NCBI GenBank assembly: GCA_036279975.1
Contig: DASURP010000018.1
Coordinates: 1-64,000, forward strand
Reading direction: 5' to 3'
DNA length: 64,000 bases
Source: 66-474 sp036279975
Lineage (GTDB): Bacteria; Pseudomonadota; Gammaproteobacteria; Xanthomonadales; Rhodanobacteraceae
Shown here: positions 18,504 to 26,830 of the stretch, one piece after another
How the letters are laid out: each line of letters opens with the position of its first letter
How positions within the stretch are numbered: position 1 is the first letter of the stretch
The notes under the pieces: model-generated
Told to the model about the DNA's origin: nothing
What the model saw: the letters and a program-made list of their open reading frames with translations, nothing else
The model's database searches: none
Position numbers and translations under genes: made by a program

Positions 18504-20363
18504 TCACACCCAAAGCGTCCTGAGTTTCTTGCGGCGGCCGTGGATCAACGCGGTGATCGCATGGGTCATGGTCACCGAGGTGAACAGCGAGGTCGAAATG
18601 CCGATGAAAAGCGTGACGCCGAAGCCGCGGATCGCGCCCGTCCCGACCACGATCAGCGCCAGCGCCGCCAGCAGGTGGGTGACGTTGGCGTCCAGGATCA
18701 CCGACCATGCCTTTTCATAGCCCGCGCGGATCGACGCAAGCGGCGTCGAACCGTTGCGCAACTCCTCGCGGATGCGCTCGCAGATCAGCACGTTGGCATC
18801 GATCGCCATGCCCAGCGTCAACACGATGCCGGCGATGCCGGGCATCGTCAGGGTCACGCCGATCGCCGACATCACCGCAACCAGGATCAGCAGGTTGAAC
18901 ACCAGCGCGATGTCCGCGACGATCCCGAACAATCGGTAATAGATCGCCGCCGCAAGCAGCACCAGCGCCAGCCCCAGGACCACCGCGCGTTCGCCCTTGT
19001 GGATGTTGTCCTGGCCGAGGCTGGGGCCGATCACGCTCTGCTGGACGATGTCCATGGGCGCCGCCAGCGAGCCCGAACGCAGCATCAGCGACAGCGTCTG
19101 GGCCTCCTGCTGGCTGAGGCCCGTGGTCTGGAACTTCTTGCCGAACACGCCCTGGATCACGGCATTGTTCAGGACGGTCTCGGTGGTCTTGGAAGTGTGG
19201 ACCTCCTTGCCATCCACGATCTTCACCACCGGCGTGCGTTCGATGTAGACCACGCCCATCCGCTTGCCGACGTTCTGGGTGGTGAAATCCAGCATCTTGC
19301 GGGCGCCGGCGGAATTGAGCGTCACGCTCACGTCCGGCATGCCGGTCCGCTGGTCGTAACCGGCGGAGGCATCCACCAGTTCGTCGCCGCTGACGATCAC
19401 GCGCTTCTTCAGCACCACCGGGGTGCCATCCTTCATGTAATACAGGCGGTCGTCGGGCGGGACATTGCCGGTACGCGCGGCCTCGGCCGGGTTCACGTTC
19501 TCGTCGTTGGCGTGGTACTCCAGCGTTGCGGTCGCGCCCAGCACGCGCTTGGCCTCGGCGGTGTCCTGCACGCCCGGCAGTTCCACCACGATGCGGGTCT
19601 GGCCCTGCTGCTGGATCAGGGGTTCGGACACGCCCAGCGCGTTGACGCGGTTGCGCAAGGTGGTGACGTTCTGGGTGATGGTGGTCTGGGCCAGCTTTTG
19701 CAGCACATCCGGCTTGATCACCGCAACCAGCGCATAACCGCCACCGGGCGTTCGGTCTGCGGTCAGGGTCAGGTCCGTGTTGTCCGTATTGATCGCGTCC
19801 ATCGCCTTGTCGCGATCGTCCGCGGACTTGAACACGGCCTGCACGCCATTGCCGCTCAGCGACACCACGTCGTAGGGGATCTGCTTCTCGCGCATGATCG
19901 AGCGGATGTCGTCGAGGTAGCGCTGCTGCTGCTTCTGCAGTACCGCGTCCTGGTCCACCGCCATCAGGAAGTGTACGCCGCCCTGCAGGTCGAGACCGAG
20001 CGGCATCGCGCGCCCGCCGATCGCTTGCAGCCACGGCGGCACCGTGGTGGCGAGGTTGAGCGCCACCGTGTAATCGTCGCCGAGCGCGATGCGCAGGGAG
20101 TCGGAGCCGCGCAGCTGCACCTCCGTGTTGGCGAAGCGCACCAGCATGTGGCCCTTCTCGATCGAGATGTTCTCGAACGGAATGTCGGCCTTGTTCAGGT
20201 CGGCCGCAACCTGCTTCTGCAGCGCAGCGTCGATCTTGGCATCGCGGTTGGCCACGATCTGCACGGCGGGTTGCGGGCGGAACGCATTGGGCGCGGCGTA
20301 CAGCAGGCCGAGCACCATCGCGATGCCGACCAGCCAGTATTTCCAGCGGGGAAAGTCACTCAT
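18504..20363 (-). CDS. secD: Protein translocase subunit SecD
   Basis: A 619-residue inner-membrane protein, close to E. coli SecD (615). It shows the first TM helix (about 9-27), the GLDLQGGVHFLM motif, the large periplasmic P1 domain, and the TM4-TM6 RND-like core with GMAIDANVLICERIREEL. It forms SecDF-YajC with its neighbours. Gene order yajC-secD-secF is the usual one. Confidence 0.96.
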   Translation of the reverse strand: MSDFPRWKYWLVGIAMVLGLLYAAPNAFRPQPAVQIVANRDAKIDAALQKQVAADLNKADIPFENISIEKGHMLVRFANTEVQLRGSDSLRIALGDDYTVALNLATTVPPWLQAIGGRAMPLGLDLQGGVHFLMAVDQDAVLQKQQQRYLDDIRSIMREKQIPYDVVSLSGNGVQAVFKSADDRDKAMDAINTDNTDLTLTADRTPGGGYALVAVIKPDVLQKLAQTTITQNVTTLRNRVNALGVSEPLIQQQGQTRIVVELPGVQDTAEAKRVLGATATLEYHANDENVNPAEAARTGNVPPDDRLYYMKDGTPVVLKKRVIVSGDELVDASAGYDQRTGMPDVSVTLNSAGARKMLDFTTQNVGKRMGVVYIERTPVVKIVDGKEVHTSKTTETVLNNAVIQGVFGKKFQTTGLSQQEAQTLSLMLRSGSLAAPMDIVQQSVIGPSLGQDNIHKGERAVVLGLALVLLAAAIYYRLFGIVADIALVFNLLILVAVMSAIGVTLTMPGIAGIVLTLGMAIDANVLICERIREELRNGSTPLASIRAGYEKAWSVILDANVTHLLAALALIVVGTGAIRGFGVTLFIGISTSLFTSVTMTHAITALIHGRRKKLRTLWV

Positions 20364-20411
20364 GGGGACGGGAGGAAACCGTTGTGCGCGGAAGTGGCGG
20401 GCCCGAAGGCC

Positions 20412-20741
20412 TCAGGCTGACTTGATCGTGCCCTTGGGCAGTACCGTCGAAACGGCGCCCTTCTGCACCCGGACGTGGACGTTGTCGGCAATTTCGAGCG
20501 TAAGGAAGTGCTCGCCGACGTTTTCCACGCGTCCCAGGATGCCGGCGGCGATCACTTCGTCGCCCTTGGCCAGTTCGGAAATCATCTTGCGCTGTTCCTT
20601 GGCGCGCTTCTGCTGCGGACGGATCAGCAGGAAATAGAAGACGACGAACAGCAGGATCAGGAACCCGTACGTGTAGATCGGGTTCGGTTCCGCCGACTGC
20701 GCGGCCGGCGCCGCGACTGCGGCAAAAAGCGTTGGCAACAT
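20412..20741 (-). CDS. yajC: Sec translocase accessory protein YajC
   Basis: A 109-residue protein with one membrane helix (about 25-43), the typical YFLLIRPQQKRAKEQ segment and a small basic/acidic domain with LAKGDEVIAAGILGRVENV. ATG 20741 is chosen because the family begins with a short N-tail ahead of the TM helix; in-frame codons further upstream cross a repeat. On this strand a CATAAT hexamer (20805-20800) lies about 60 bases upstream and could be the operon -10. The usual upstream genes queA and tgt are not here. Confidence 0.93.
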   Translation of the reverse strand: MLPTLFAAVAAPAAQSAEPNPIYTYGFLILLFVVFYFLLIRPQQKRAKEQRKMISELAKGDEVIAAGILGRVENVGEHFLTLEIADNVHVRVQKGAVSTVLPKGTIKSA

Positions 20742-20859
20742 GTGGGGCTCTCGGTTGGTGGGCGGCCGCGGAGCGGCTTGTCTGCCCAAAAGACGTCGGA
20801 TTATGCCACGGCTCGGGCGCCAGCGCATGCCCGCGCGCGCCGCCAGCCCGGCGGAAGCA

Positions 20860-20938
20860 GGGGTCAGGGTGTACTTTCGTACACGCGCCAGCATGCCTCG
20901 GGCCACCAGCGCCCGAAAGTGCACGCTGACCCCGGTTT
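20860..20938. repeat. REP-like inverted repeat (REPIN), copy 1
   Basis: The arms GGGGTCAGGGTGTACTTTCG (20860-20879) and CGAAAGTGCACGCTGACCCC (20914-20933) are inverted copies with two mismatches, around a 34-base spacer. The second arm continues as GGTTT. The same unit recurs three times at 48423-48544. Together they look like REP/REPIN elements of the kind mobilised by RAYT transposases. No RAYT gene lies in this window. Confidence 0.75.
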
Positions 20939-20980
20939 CACGATAATTCCACGATCATCCGCCCGCGAGGATCCGCCGCG

Positions 20981-21469
20981 ATGCAGCACCTGACCGTGAT
21001 CACCACCGGCGGCACCATCGACAAGGTCTACTTCGACGCCAAGTCCGATTACCAGGTGGGCGCGCCGCAAATCGGCGCGATCCTCGCCCAGTTGGGGGTC
21101 GCGTTCGAATTCGAGGTGGTCCCGGTGCTGCGCAAGGACAGCCTGGAGATGACCGACGCCGACCGCGCCGCGATCCGGGCCGCGATCGAACGGCAACCCC
21201 ACCGCCACGTCCTGATCACCCACGGCACCGACACCATGGTCGAGACCGCACGTGCGCTCGCGGGCCTGGCCGGCAGGACCATCGTGTTGACCGGCGCGCT
21301 GAACCCGGCCCGCTTCCAGGGCTCGGATGCGGTGTTCAACATCGGTTGCGCGGTCGGTGCGGTGCAAAGCCTCGGCGACGGCGTGTGGATCGCGATGAAC
21401 GGCCGCATCTGGGATCCGGCGCACGTACGCAAGAATCGTGCAGCCAACCGCTTCGAGCAACTGGCGTAG
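20981..21469 (+). CDS. Single-domain asparaginase-like protein
   Basis: A 162-residue protein covering only the N-terminal domain of L-asparaginase I/II enzymes (usually about 330 residues). Both threonine-containing active-site motifs are present: ITTGGTIDKVYFD at residues 7-19 and THGTDTMVETA around residues 74-84. The small C-terminal domain, which in full enzymes helps form the active site across subunits, is missing. No frameshift remnant is visible after the stop, and the ORF has good codon use, so this looks like a real short family member. Its activity is uncertain. Confidence 0.75.
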   Translation: MQHLTVITTGGTIDKVYFDAKSDYQVGAPQIGAILAQLGVAFEFEVVPVLRKDSLEMTDADRAAIRAAIERQPHRHVLITHGTDTMVETARALAGLAGRTIVLTGALNPARFQGSDAVFNIGCAVGAVQSLGDGVWIAMNGRIWDPAHVRKNRAANRFEQLA

Positions 21470-21491
21470 CGGCAGGCCACGCGTTCCGTGC

Positions 21492-21519
21492 AAAAAAGAG
21501 CCCGGCCTGCGCCGGGCTC
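21492..21519 (-). terminator. Intrinsic terminator for the S53 peptidase gene
   Basis: A 9-bp stem GAGCCCGGC/GCCGGGCTC with a 4-base loop. Read on the minus strand it is followed by six T residues. It lies 22 bases past the S53 peptidase stop codon and may also stop readthrough from the facing asparaginase-like gene. Confidence 0.85.
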
Positions 21520-21540
21520 GAATCGCAACCGTACGTTCGG

Positions 21541-23121
21541 TCAGAGCGACGCGGCCGCCTGGCTCATGATGATGCTGCCAAACCCGGTGGTGTAATCCCA
21601 GCCCGGCGCCGCTTTTTCACCGCCGTTGCTGCCGGAGGTGACGTCGTGGAAGGCCGAGGCCGGCAACTGGTAGAGCTTGGGCGCGGCAAAGCCGATGCCG
21701 GTGCCCTTCGCCGCAATCATGCGCGCCCAGAAACCGACGAACAGTGGAGACGACAGGCTGGTGCCGCCGTACTGCGCCGGGCTGCCGTTGACGACGATGA
21801 TGGCGCCGCTGTTGGGATCGGCATCGTAGGCAATGTCAGGCAAGCCGCGGTACTGGCTGCCCGCGTTCTGGCCCACCCCGACCTGCCAGTTCGGGATCGG
21901 CTCGAAGGTACTGGCGCTGCCACCGGTGTCGGACCACACGGTCTCGCCCTGCCAGGTACTGGTGGTCGCATTCAACGTGGTGCCGCCCACCGCCACCACG
22001 TACGGCGAACTGGCCGGCCAGCTCGGCGTGGTGCCTTTCGGGCTGCCACTGCATTCGTTGGAACCCGAATCGCCCGTGGACACCGAGAACGTTTGCCCCT
22101 GCGCATCGGCTTGCTGGAACAGTGCGTCGGCGGCCGCGGCGGAGCCATCCTGCTCGGCATAAGTCTCGCACTCGCCCAGCGAGACGTTGATGACCTTGGC
22201 CGCGTTGGCGGTGACCACGGTGTTGAAATCGTCCACCATGCTCGAGTTCGCCAGCGTCGGAATGTTGTAGAAGACGATCTTGCCGACCTGGCCACCGCCC
22301 ATGCCGACGATGTCCTGGCTGTCGAGATCCCATTCGGGCGTGCCGCTGGTGTCCGTGCCGGTACCACCGGTATTGACGATTTGCGTCGCCACCGGCGCCA
22401 GGCCGTTCTGCGAGGTGAAGGTGTCGAGGTCGGCCAGCGTCTGGGCGAGATCACCGTTGCTGATGATGCCCACGGTCACGCCGGCCGCGGTCGGCAGGCC
22501 GGTGCCGCCGTAGATGCTCGGGAACTGGATCGGGTTGTGGCCAATGATGGAGCCACCACCACCGCTGCCGGGCTTGCCCCTGAAAAGGTGCGGGACATGC
22601 ACCGTCTGCAGTCCGACCACCCCGCCCACGCCACGCAGCGAAGCCGGCAGCGATGCATCGCTGGCATTGGCGAAGGCGTTGCGGCCATCGTGCGTACGGA
22701 CACGCACCATGTCCGTGTGGAATGCCGCTTGCACCGCGCCCGCCGGCGCGGTCGCGGAGACCAGCAGGCGGTTGGGCGAGATCGACACTTGCGAGAAACC
22801 GTGCTGCATGAGCCAGGCCGCGACGGCATTCGCGTCGGCCTCGCTCGGCCCGTATTGCGCGGTGAACTGGGCGGGCGTGAGGTTGGGATGGTCCGGGTTG
22901 GCGATGAATGCCTGCAGTTGCGCTTCGTTGCGCAATTGCAGCGCAACCGACACTCGCAACGGCTGGGTGGGCGCCATCTGGCCCGTCAAGGTATCGCCGC
23001 TGTGCAACACCGCGGCGTGGGCCACCACCATGTCGCCGGCAGGCGCCGCGGCGCAGGCCAGCGTGGCAGTGGCAAGGCCCATGCCCACGACCAAACCCTT
23101 CACATGCAACTTGTGTGACAT
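21541..23121 (-). CDS. Secreted serine-carboxyl peptidase, family S53 (sedolisin/xanthomonalisin-like)
   Basis: A 526-residue preproprotein. The signal peptide is about 1-26, the pro-domain (Pro-kumamolisin type) about 40-180, then a Gly-rich junction and the catalytic domain. The Glu-Asp pair is Glu263/Asp267 in PEWDLDSQD, and the nucleophile is Ser455 in YGGTSLSSP. Late Asp residues in HDVTSG and PGWDYTTGFG fit the calcium site. Such enzymes are acid-active endopeptidases made as self-processing zymogens. GAGGAG lies just before ATG 23121. A terminator follows the gene. Confidence 0.9.
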   Translation of the reverse strand: MSHKLHVKGLVVGMGLATATLACAAAPAGDMVVAHAAVLHSGDTLTGQMAPTQPLRVSVALQLRNEAQLQAFIANPDHPNLTPAQFTAQYGPSEADANAVAAWLMQHGFSQVSISPNRLLVSATAPAGAVQAAFHTDMVRVRTHDGRNAFANASDASLPASLRGVGGVVGLQTVHVPHLFRGKPGSGGGGSIIGHNPIQFPSIYGGTGLPTAAGVTVGIISNGDLAQTLADLDTFTSQNGLAPVATQIVNTGGTGTDTSGTPEWDLDSQDIVGMGGGQVGKIVFYNIPTLANSSMVDDFNTVVTANAAKVINVSLGECETYAEQDGSAAAADALFQQADAQGQTFSVSTGDSGSNECSGSPKGTTPSWPASSPYVVAVGGTTLNATTSTWQGETVWSDTGGSASTFEPIPNWQVGVGQNAGSQYRGLPDIAYDADPNSGAIIVVNGSPAQYGGTSLSSPLFVGFWARMIAAKGTGIGFAAPKLYQLPASAFHDVTSGSNGGEKAAPGWDYTTGFGSIIMSQAAASL

Positions 23122-23542
23122 CGAAGTCTCCTCTGGCATGCACAAATGGGATCGAGTTTGCAGGTACCCGCGTGCAATACGGAACGGATCAACCGTCCGG
23201 CCCATTCTCCCCTTGCCATGCCGGCGCGGCATCCGCACGAGCACGCACGATGCACCAAACTCGACGCTCTCAAGACAACCAGCGCGCGCCCTCACCCGCG
23301 CAGGCCGATGTAACCTAGAGGCGCCCGGGAAGGAATGTCACGCTGCAATGCACCAAGACCGGTCCGGGATTCCAGCGAATCGTCCTGGCTGCCGGCCGGC
23401 GCCCCGCACCGATGGGGCATGGATGCCCGGCATCGAGGCAGGATCTGCCGCGGCGCAACCCGCGCCACCCGGGCGACTTCCAGTGTGCCCGCGCCGCGCG
23501 ATCGCACGCACGCGCGGGCCGAAGCCCGGCGCACGGCCCGCG
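23122..23542. other. 421-base intergenic region, no gene seen
   Basis: This region lies between the 5' end of the S53 peptidase gene and the 3' end of sufT, both on the minus strand, so it should carry the peptidase promoter. I see no convincing ORF, repeat or tRNA-like structure, only short GC-rich palindromes. Confidence 0.5.
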
Positions 23543-24100
23543 TCACATCATGCCGGTCTGCAGCTTGGCTTCGTCCGACATCATCGTCTGATTCCAGGGC
23601 GGATCGAACACCAGGTCGATCTGCGCTTCGGCGATGGTCGGGATCAACTCGAGCTTGGTGCGCGCATCCTCGATCAGGATGTCGCCCATGCCGCAACCCG
23701 GCGCCGTGAGCGTGAGCTTGACGTACACCTTGCGCTGGCCATCGTCGCGATGTTCGAGGCTCAAGTCGTAGACCAGCCCGAGATCAACCACGTTGATCGG
23801 AATCTCGGGATCGAAGCAGGTCTTCAACTGCTCCCACACCACGCGCTCGACATCGTCGTCACTGGCGTTCTCGGGAACGCTCAGCGGCTCCGGCGGCGGC
23901 TTGCCCAGTGCGTCGGCGTCCTTGCCGTCGACCCGGAACAGGCTGCCTTCGACATAGACCGTGAAACTGCCGCCCAGCGCCTGGGTGATGTAGCCGGTTT
24001 GTCCGGCCGGCAGGTTGACCACGTCGCCGTAAGGGACGTGCACCGCGTGGCAATCGCGCTGCAGGGTGAATGGCTCGCTGCTGGAACTGAATCCGGGCAT
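23543..24100 (-). CDS. sufT: Fe-S cluster assembly protein SufT (MIP18/DUF59 domain)
   Basis: A 185-residue protein. The N-terminal region (about 15-70) has CHAVHVPYGDVVNLPAGQTG. The C-terminal MIP18/DUF59 domain (about 85-180) has DPEIPINVVDLGLVYDL and the conserved TAPGCGMGD with the single functional cysteine. SufT proteins help load or mature Fe-S clusters on client enzymes. It sits alone here, not in a suf operon. Confidence 0.9.
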   Translation of the reverse strand: MPGFSSSSEPFTLQRDCHAVHVPYGDVVNLPAGQTGYITQALGGSFTVYVEGSLFRVDGKDADALGKPPPEPLSVPENASDDDVERVVWEQLKTCFDPEIPINVVDLGLVYDLSLEHRDDGQRKVYVKLTLTAPGCGMGDILIEDARTKLELIPTIAEAQIDLVFDPPWNQTMMSDEAKLQTGMM

Positions 24101-24269
24101 GTATTTTCCGGGCTGACGGTGCGCGCAAGCGCGCGTGCAACCGGAGATGGTAACAACACGCGCATGCCTGGCTCATTGATGGAGGTCACGAGTGCCCTGT
24201 GCAAGTCCCCGGGAACCGCCGTATCGCCGTGCGCGCTGCTGGTCTATCATCGGGAAACCCATTTTGCAC

Positions 24270-24767
24270 ATGGCCCGCGTGGACGATTCCGCAAGCCCCC
24301 TGCCCGTTGCGCCGACGCGCGCACCGAACATGACCCTGGCGCGCGCGCTCGGCTCGTTGACCACCGCATTCGGCTGGCTGATGTGCACGACGGCCACGGG
24401 TGCGGTCGCCGCGTTCGCCGCGATCGTGTCCGGCATCCGTCCGGGCTGGCTGGTCCTGCTGCTGGCCGTCCCGCTGACGCTGGTGCTGAAGCTTTGTGGC
24501 TGCCTGCAGACGCGCCGGGCATGGCCGGTAGCCGCCCTCGCGGTGCTGTCCGCCGGCTTCTACGCGACCTGCCTGGTGGCGCTGGCGCGGATCGCGGCGG
24601 TAACCGGTTTCCCGTTCGGCCAGGCGCTCCGGACAGGCGGCTTCGGGCTGCTCCTGCAGGTCGCCAAGCTCGGGCTGAGCGCGTCATCCATCCTGGTTTA
24701 CGCCGGCGCCGCCGTGCTGGCCGCCATCGTCGCAACCTGGTTGGCACATTGCTCCGCCGCTTCCTGA
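24270..24767 (+). CDS. Hypothetical four-helix membrane protein
   Basis: A 165-residue protein that I do not recognise. After a short polar N-tail it has four hydrophobic segments (about 30-52, 57-75, 85-105 and 138-160). There are Cys residues in WLMCTT, LCGCLQ and the ATCLVAL segment but no known motif. ATG 24270 is preferred because the region upstream of it reads as a basic non-conserved tail. It is divergent from sufT and convergent with pntB. Confidence 0.5.
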   Translation: MARVDDSASPLPVAPTRAPNMTLARALGSLTTAFGWLMCTTATGAVAAFAAIVSGIRPGWLVLLLAVPLTLVLKLCGCLQTRRAWPVAALAVLSAGFYATCLVALARIAAVTGFPFGQALRTGGFGLLLQVAKLGLSASSILVYAGAAVLAAIVATWLAHCSAAS

Positions 24768-24887
24768 CTGCAAAGCGGCTGTTGCGAAAAGCCAGGACAG
24801 GGATGTCCGTTATGGCGTGCTTGGAGCCAAAACGTGCCGGCGACCGGCTCGCAAGGTGCGGCGGCGATCAGGGGTCGATCGCACAAA

Positions 24888-26357
24888 TTACGCATCCAGT
24901 GTCTTCAGTCCTGCCACCAGTTCGCCCGCCGCGGCCTGGCCGTCGCCGTACAGCATGCGGGTGTTGTCGGCGTAGAACAGCGCGTTCTCGATGCCGGCGA
25001 AGCCCTTGCCGCGGCCGCGCTTGATCACGATCACGTTCTTCGCCTTCGACACGTCGAGGATCGGCATGCCGTAGATCGGCGAGCCCTTGTCGGTGCGCGC
25101 GACCGGATTCACGACATCGTTGGCGCCGATCACCAGCGCCACGTCGATGTTCGGGAACTGCGGATTGATGTCGTCCATGTCCGCGATCAGGTCGTACGGC
25201 ACGCCGGCCTCGGCCAGCAGCACGTTCATGTGGCCCGGCATGCGGCCCGCGACCGGGTGGATCGCGAAGGTCACCTTGACGCCGCGTTCGATCAGCAGCC
25301 TGGCGAATTCCCAGACCTTGTGCTGCGCCTGCGCCACGGCCATCCCGTAGCCCGGCACAATCGCGACGCGTTCGGCGTAGGCCATCATCACCGCGGCGTC
25401 GTTGGCGTCGATGGGTTTCAGTGCGCCCGAGATCTCCTGCTGCGCCGCGCCGCCGCCGGCGCCGAAGTTGCCGAACAGCACATTGCCGAGCGAGCGGTTC
25501 ATGGCCTTCGCCATCAACTGGGTCAGCAGCGTGCCGGCCGCGCCCACCACCATGCCGGCGATGATCATGGCCTCGTTCTGCAGCACGAAACCCTCGAACG
25601 CTACGGCCAGGCCGGTGAAGGCGTTGTACATCGAAATCACCACCGGCATGTCGGCGCCGCCGATCGGCAGCGTCATCGCGATGCCGAACACCAGCGCCAA
25701 GGCGATGAACCCGATCAGCAACCCCCACGCGAACGCGTGGCTTTCGAGGCCCGCGGCCAGCGCGAGCACGCCGCACACCACCGCGGCAACGAAGATCGCG
25801 AGGTTGACCCAGCGCTGCAGCGGGAACACGAAGCGGCGGTCCATCCAGCCCTGCAACTTGGCGAACGCGACCAGCGAACCGGTGAACGAGACCGCGCCGA
25901 TCAGGACGCCCACGAAAGCCAGCACCAGTTCCACCGGCGTCAGCCGCGACGCCACGCCCGCCCATGCCTCGGGCTGGATCGGAGACGTGTCCGGAACCAG
26001 CATCAACGCGGCATTGAACCTGATCAACTCCACCGCACCGATCGCGGCCGCCGCGCCGCCACCCATGCCGTTGAACAGCGCGACCATCTGCGGCATCGCG
26101 GTCATCGGCACGCGCCGACCGACGATCCACGACAGCACCACCCCGACGACGATCGCACCGATCATCCAGTCGAGGTTATGCATGCCGGGCAGGAAGAACG
26201 TCACGAGGATCGCCGCCGCCATGCCGGCGCCCGCCCACACGATCCCGTTGCGCGCGGTACGCGGCGAGCTCATGCGTTTCAGGCCCCAGATGAACAGCAC
26301 GGCCGCGATGAAATAGATCGCGCCGACGAGGGTGGGCATGTAGCTCGGCAATGTCAT
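24888..26357 (-). CDS. pntB: NAD(P) transhydrogenase subunit beta
   Basis: A 489-residue protein. The N-terminal half holds about eight or nine membrane helices (proton channel, dII). The C-terminal third is the NADP-binding dIII domain with VPGYGMAVAQAQH and the late GADDVVNP-like segment (IGANDVVNPVA). It couples inward proton flow to hydride transfer from NADH to NADP, feeding NADPH to biosynthesis and antioxidant systems. It is the last gene of the pntA1-pntA2-pntB operon and starts 92 bases after pntA2. Confidence 0.94.
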   Translation of the reverse strand: MTLPSYMPTLVGAIYFIAAVLFIWGLKRMSSPRTARNGIVWAGAGMAAAILVTFFLPGMHNLDWMIGAIVVGVVLSWIVGRRVPMTAMPQMVALFNGMGGGAAAAIGAVELIRFNAALMLVPDTSPIQPEAWAGVASRLTPVELVLAFVGVLIGAVSFTGSLVAFAKLQGWMDRRFVFPLQRWVNLAIFVAAVVCGVLALAAGLESHAFAWGLLIGFIALALVFGIAMTLPIGGADMPVVISMYNAFTGLAVAFEGFVLQNEAMIIAGMVVGAAGTLLTQLMAKAMNRSLGNVLFGNFGAGGGAAQQEISGALKPIDANDAAVMMAYAERVAIVPGYGMAVAQAQHKVWEFARLLIERGVKVTFAIHPVAGRMPGHMNVLLAEAGVPYDLIADMDDINPQFPNIDVALVIGANDVVNPVARTDKGSPIYGMPILDVSKAKNVIVIKRGRGKGFAGIENALFYADNTRMLYGDGQAAAGELVAGLKTLDA

Positions 26358-26449
26358 TCGTATGTCCCCGGATTGGGTCCCGGATCAACGCACGTCCATG
26401 TGCCGTCCGGGACTCGGACATCCTGTCCTCGGCCTGTGCGCAATGTGCA

Positions 26450-26752
26450 TCACTTATTAGCGGTTTTTTCCTGCTTCGAACTCTTGAACATCTCCAGCAT
26501 CCGCTCGGTGACGACGTAGCCGCCCGCGACATTGCCGGCCGCCAGCAACACCGCGATCACCCCGATCGTGACCTCGATGGCGCCGTGGGCGTGCCCCAGT
26601 GCCACCATCGCGCCCACCAGCACGATGCCGTGCACGAAGTTGGAGCCCGACATCAGCGGCGTATGCAGGATGACCGGCACCCGGCTGATGATCTCGTAGC
26701 CGGTGAACGCCGCCAACATGAAGATGTACAGTGCCAGGAAGCCGGTGATCAT
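26450..26752 (-). CDS. pntA2: NAD(P) transhydrogenase subunit alpha part 2
   Basis: A 100-residue membrane protein of the split alpha subunit (PntAB type). It has three predicted helices and the conserved IFMLAAFTGYEIISRVP and TPLMSGSNFVHGIVL segments. ATG 26752 is chosen over an in-frame TTG five codons earlier because GGAGG lies 5 bases before the ATG, inside those codons. It adds part of the proton-conducting dII domain. Confidence 0.9.
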   Translation of the reverse strand: MITGFLALYIFMLAAFTGYEIISRVPVILHTPLMSGSNFVHGIVLVGAMVALGHAHGAIEVTIGVIAVLLAAGNVAGGYVVTERMLEMFKSSKQEKTANK

Positions 26753-26830
26753 GTTCTCCTCCCGCAAGTCCGGGACATCATAGCGGCACCTTGCGGTGGC
26801 GCCATGGCCGGCGCCCGCAGCCGGTACGGC

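Noticed and set aside
18342..20420. Long plus-strand open frame (692 codons) opposite secD/secF
   Set aside because: It is an antisense shadow caused by high GC and biased third positions. The minus strand carries clear SecD and SecF.
24834..26519. Plus-strand open frame (561 codons) opposite pntB
   Set aside because: Composition is His/Arg/Asp-rich with no domain; the other strand encodes PntB.
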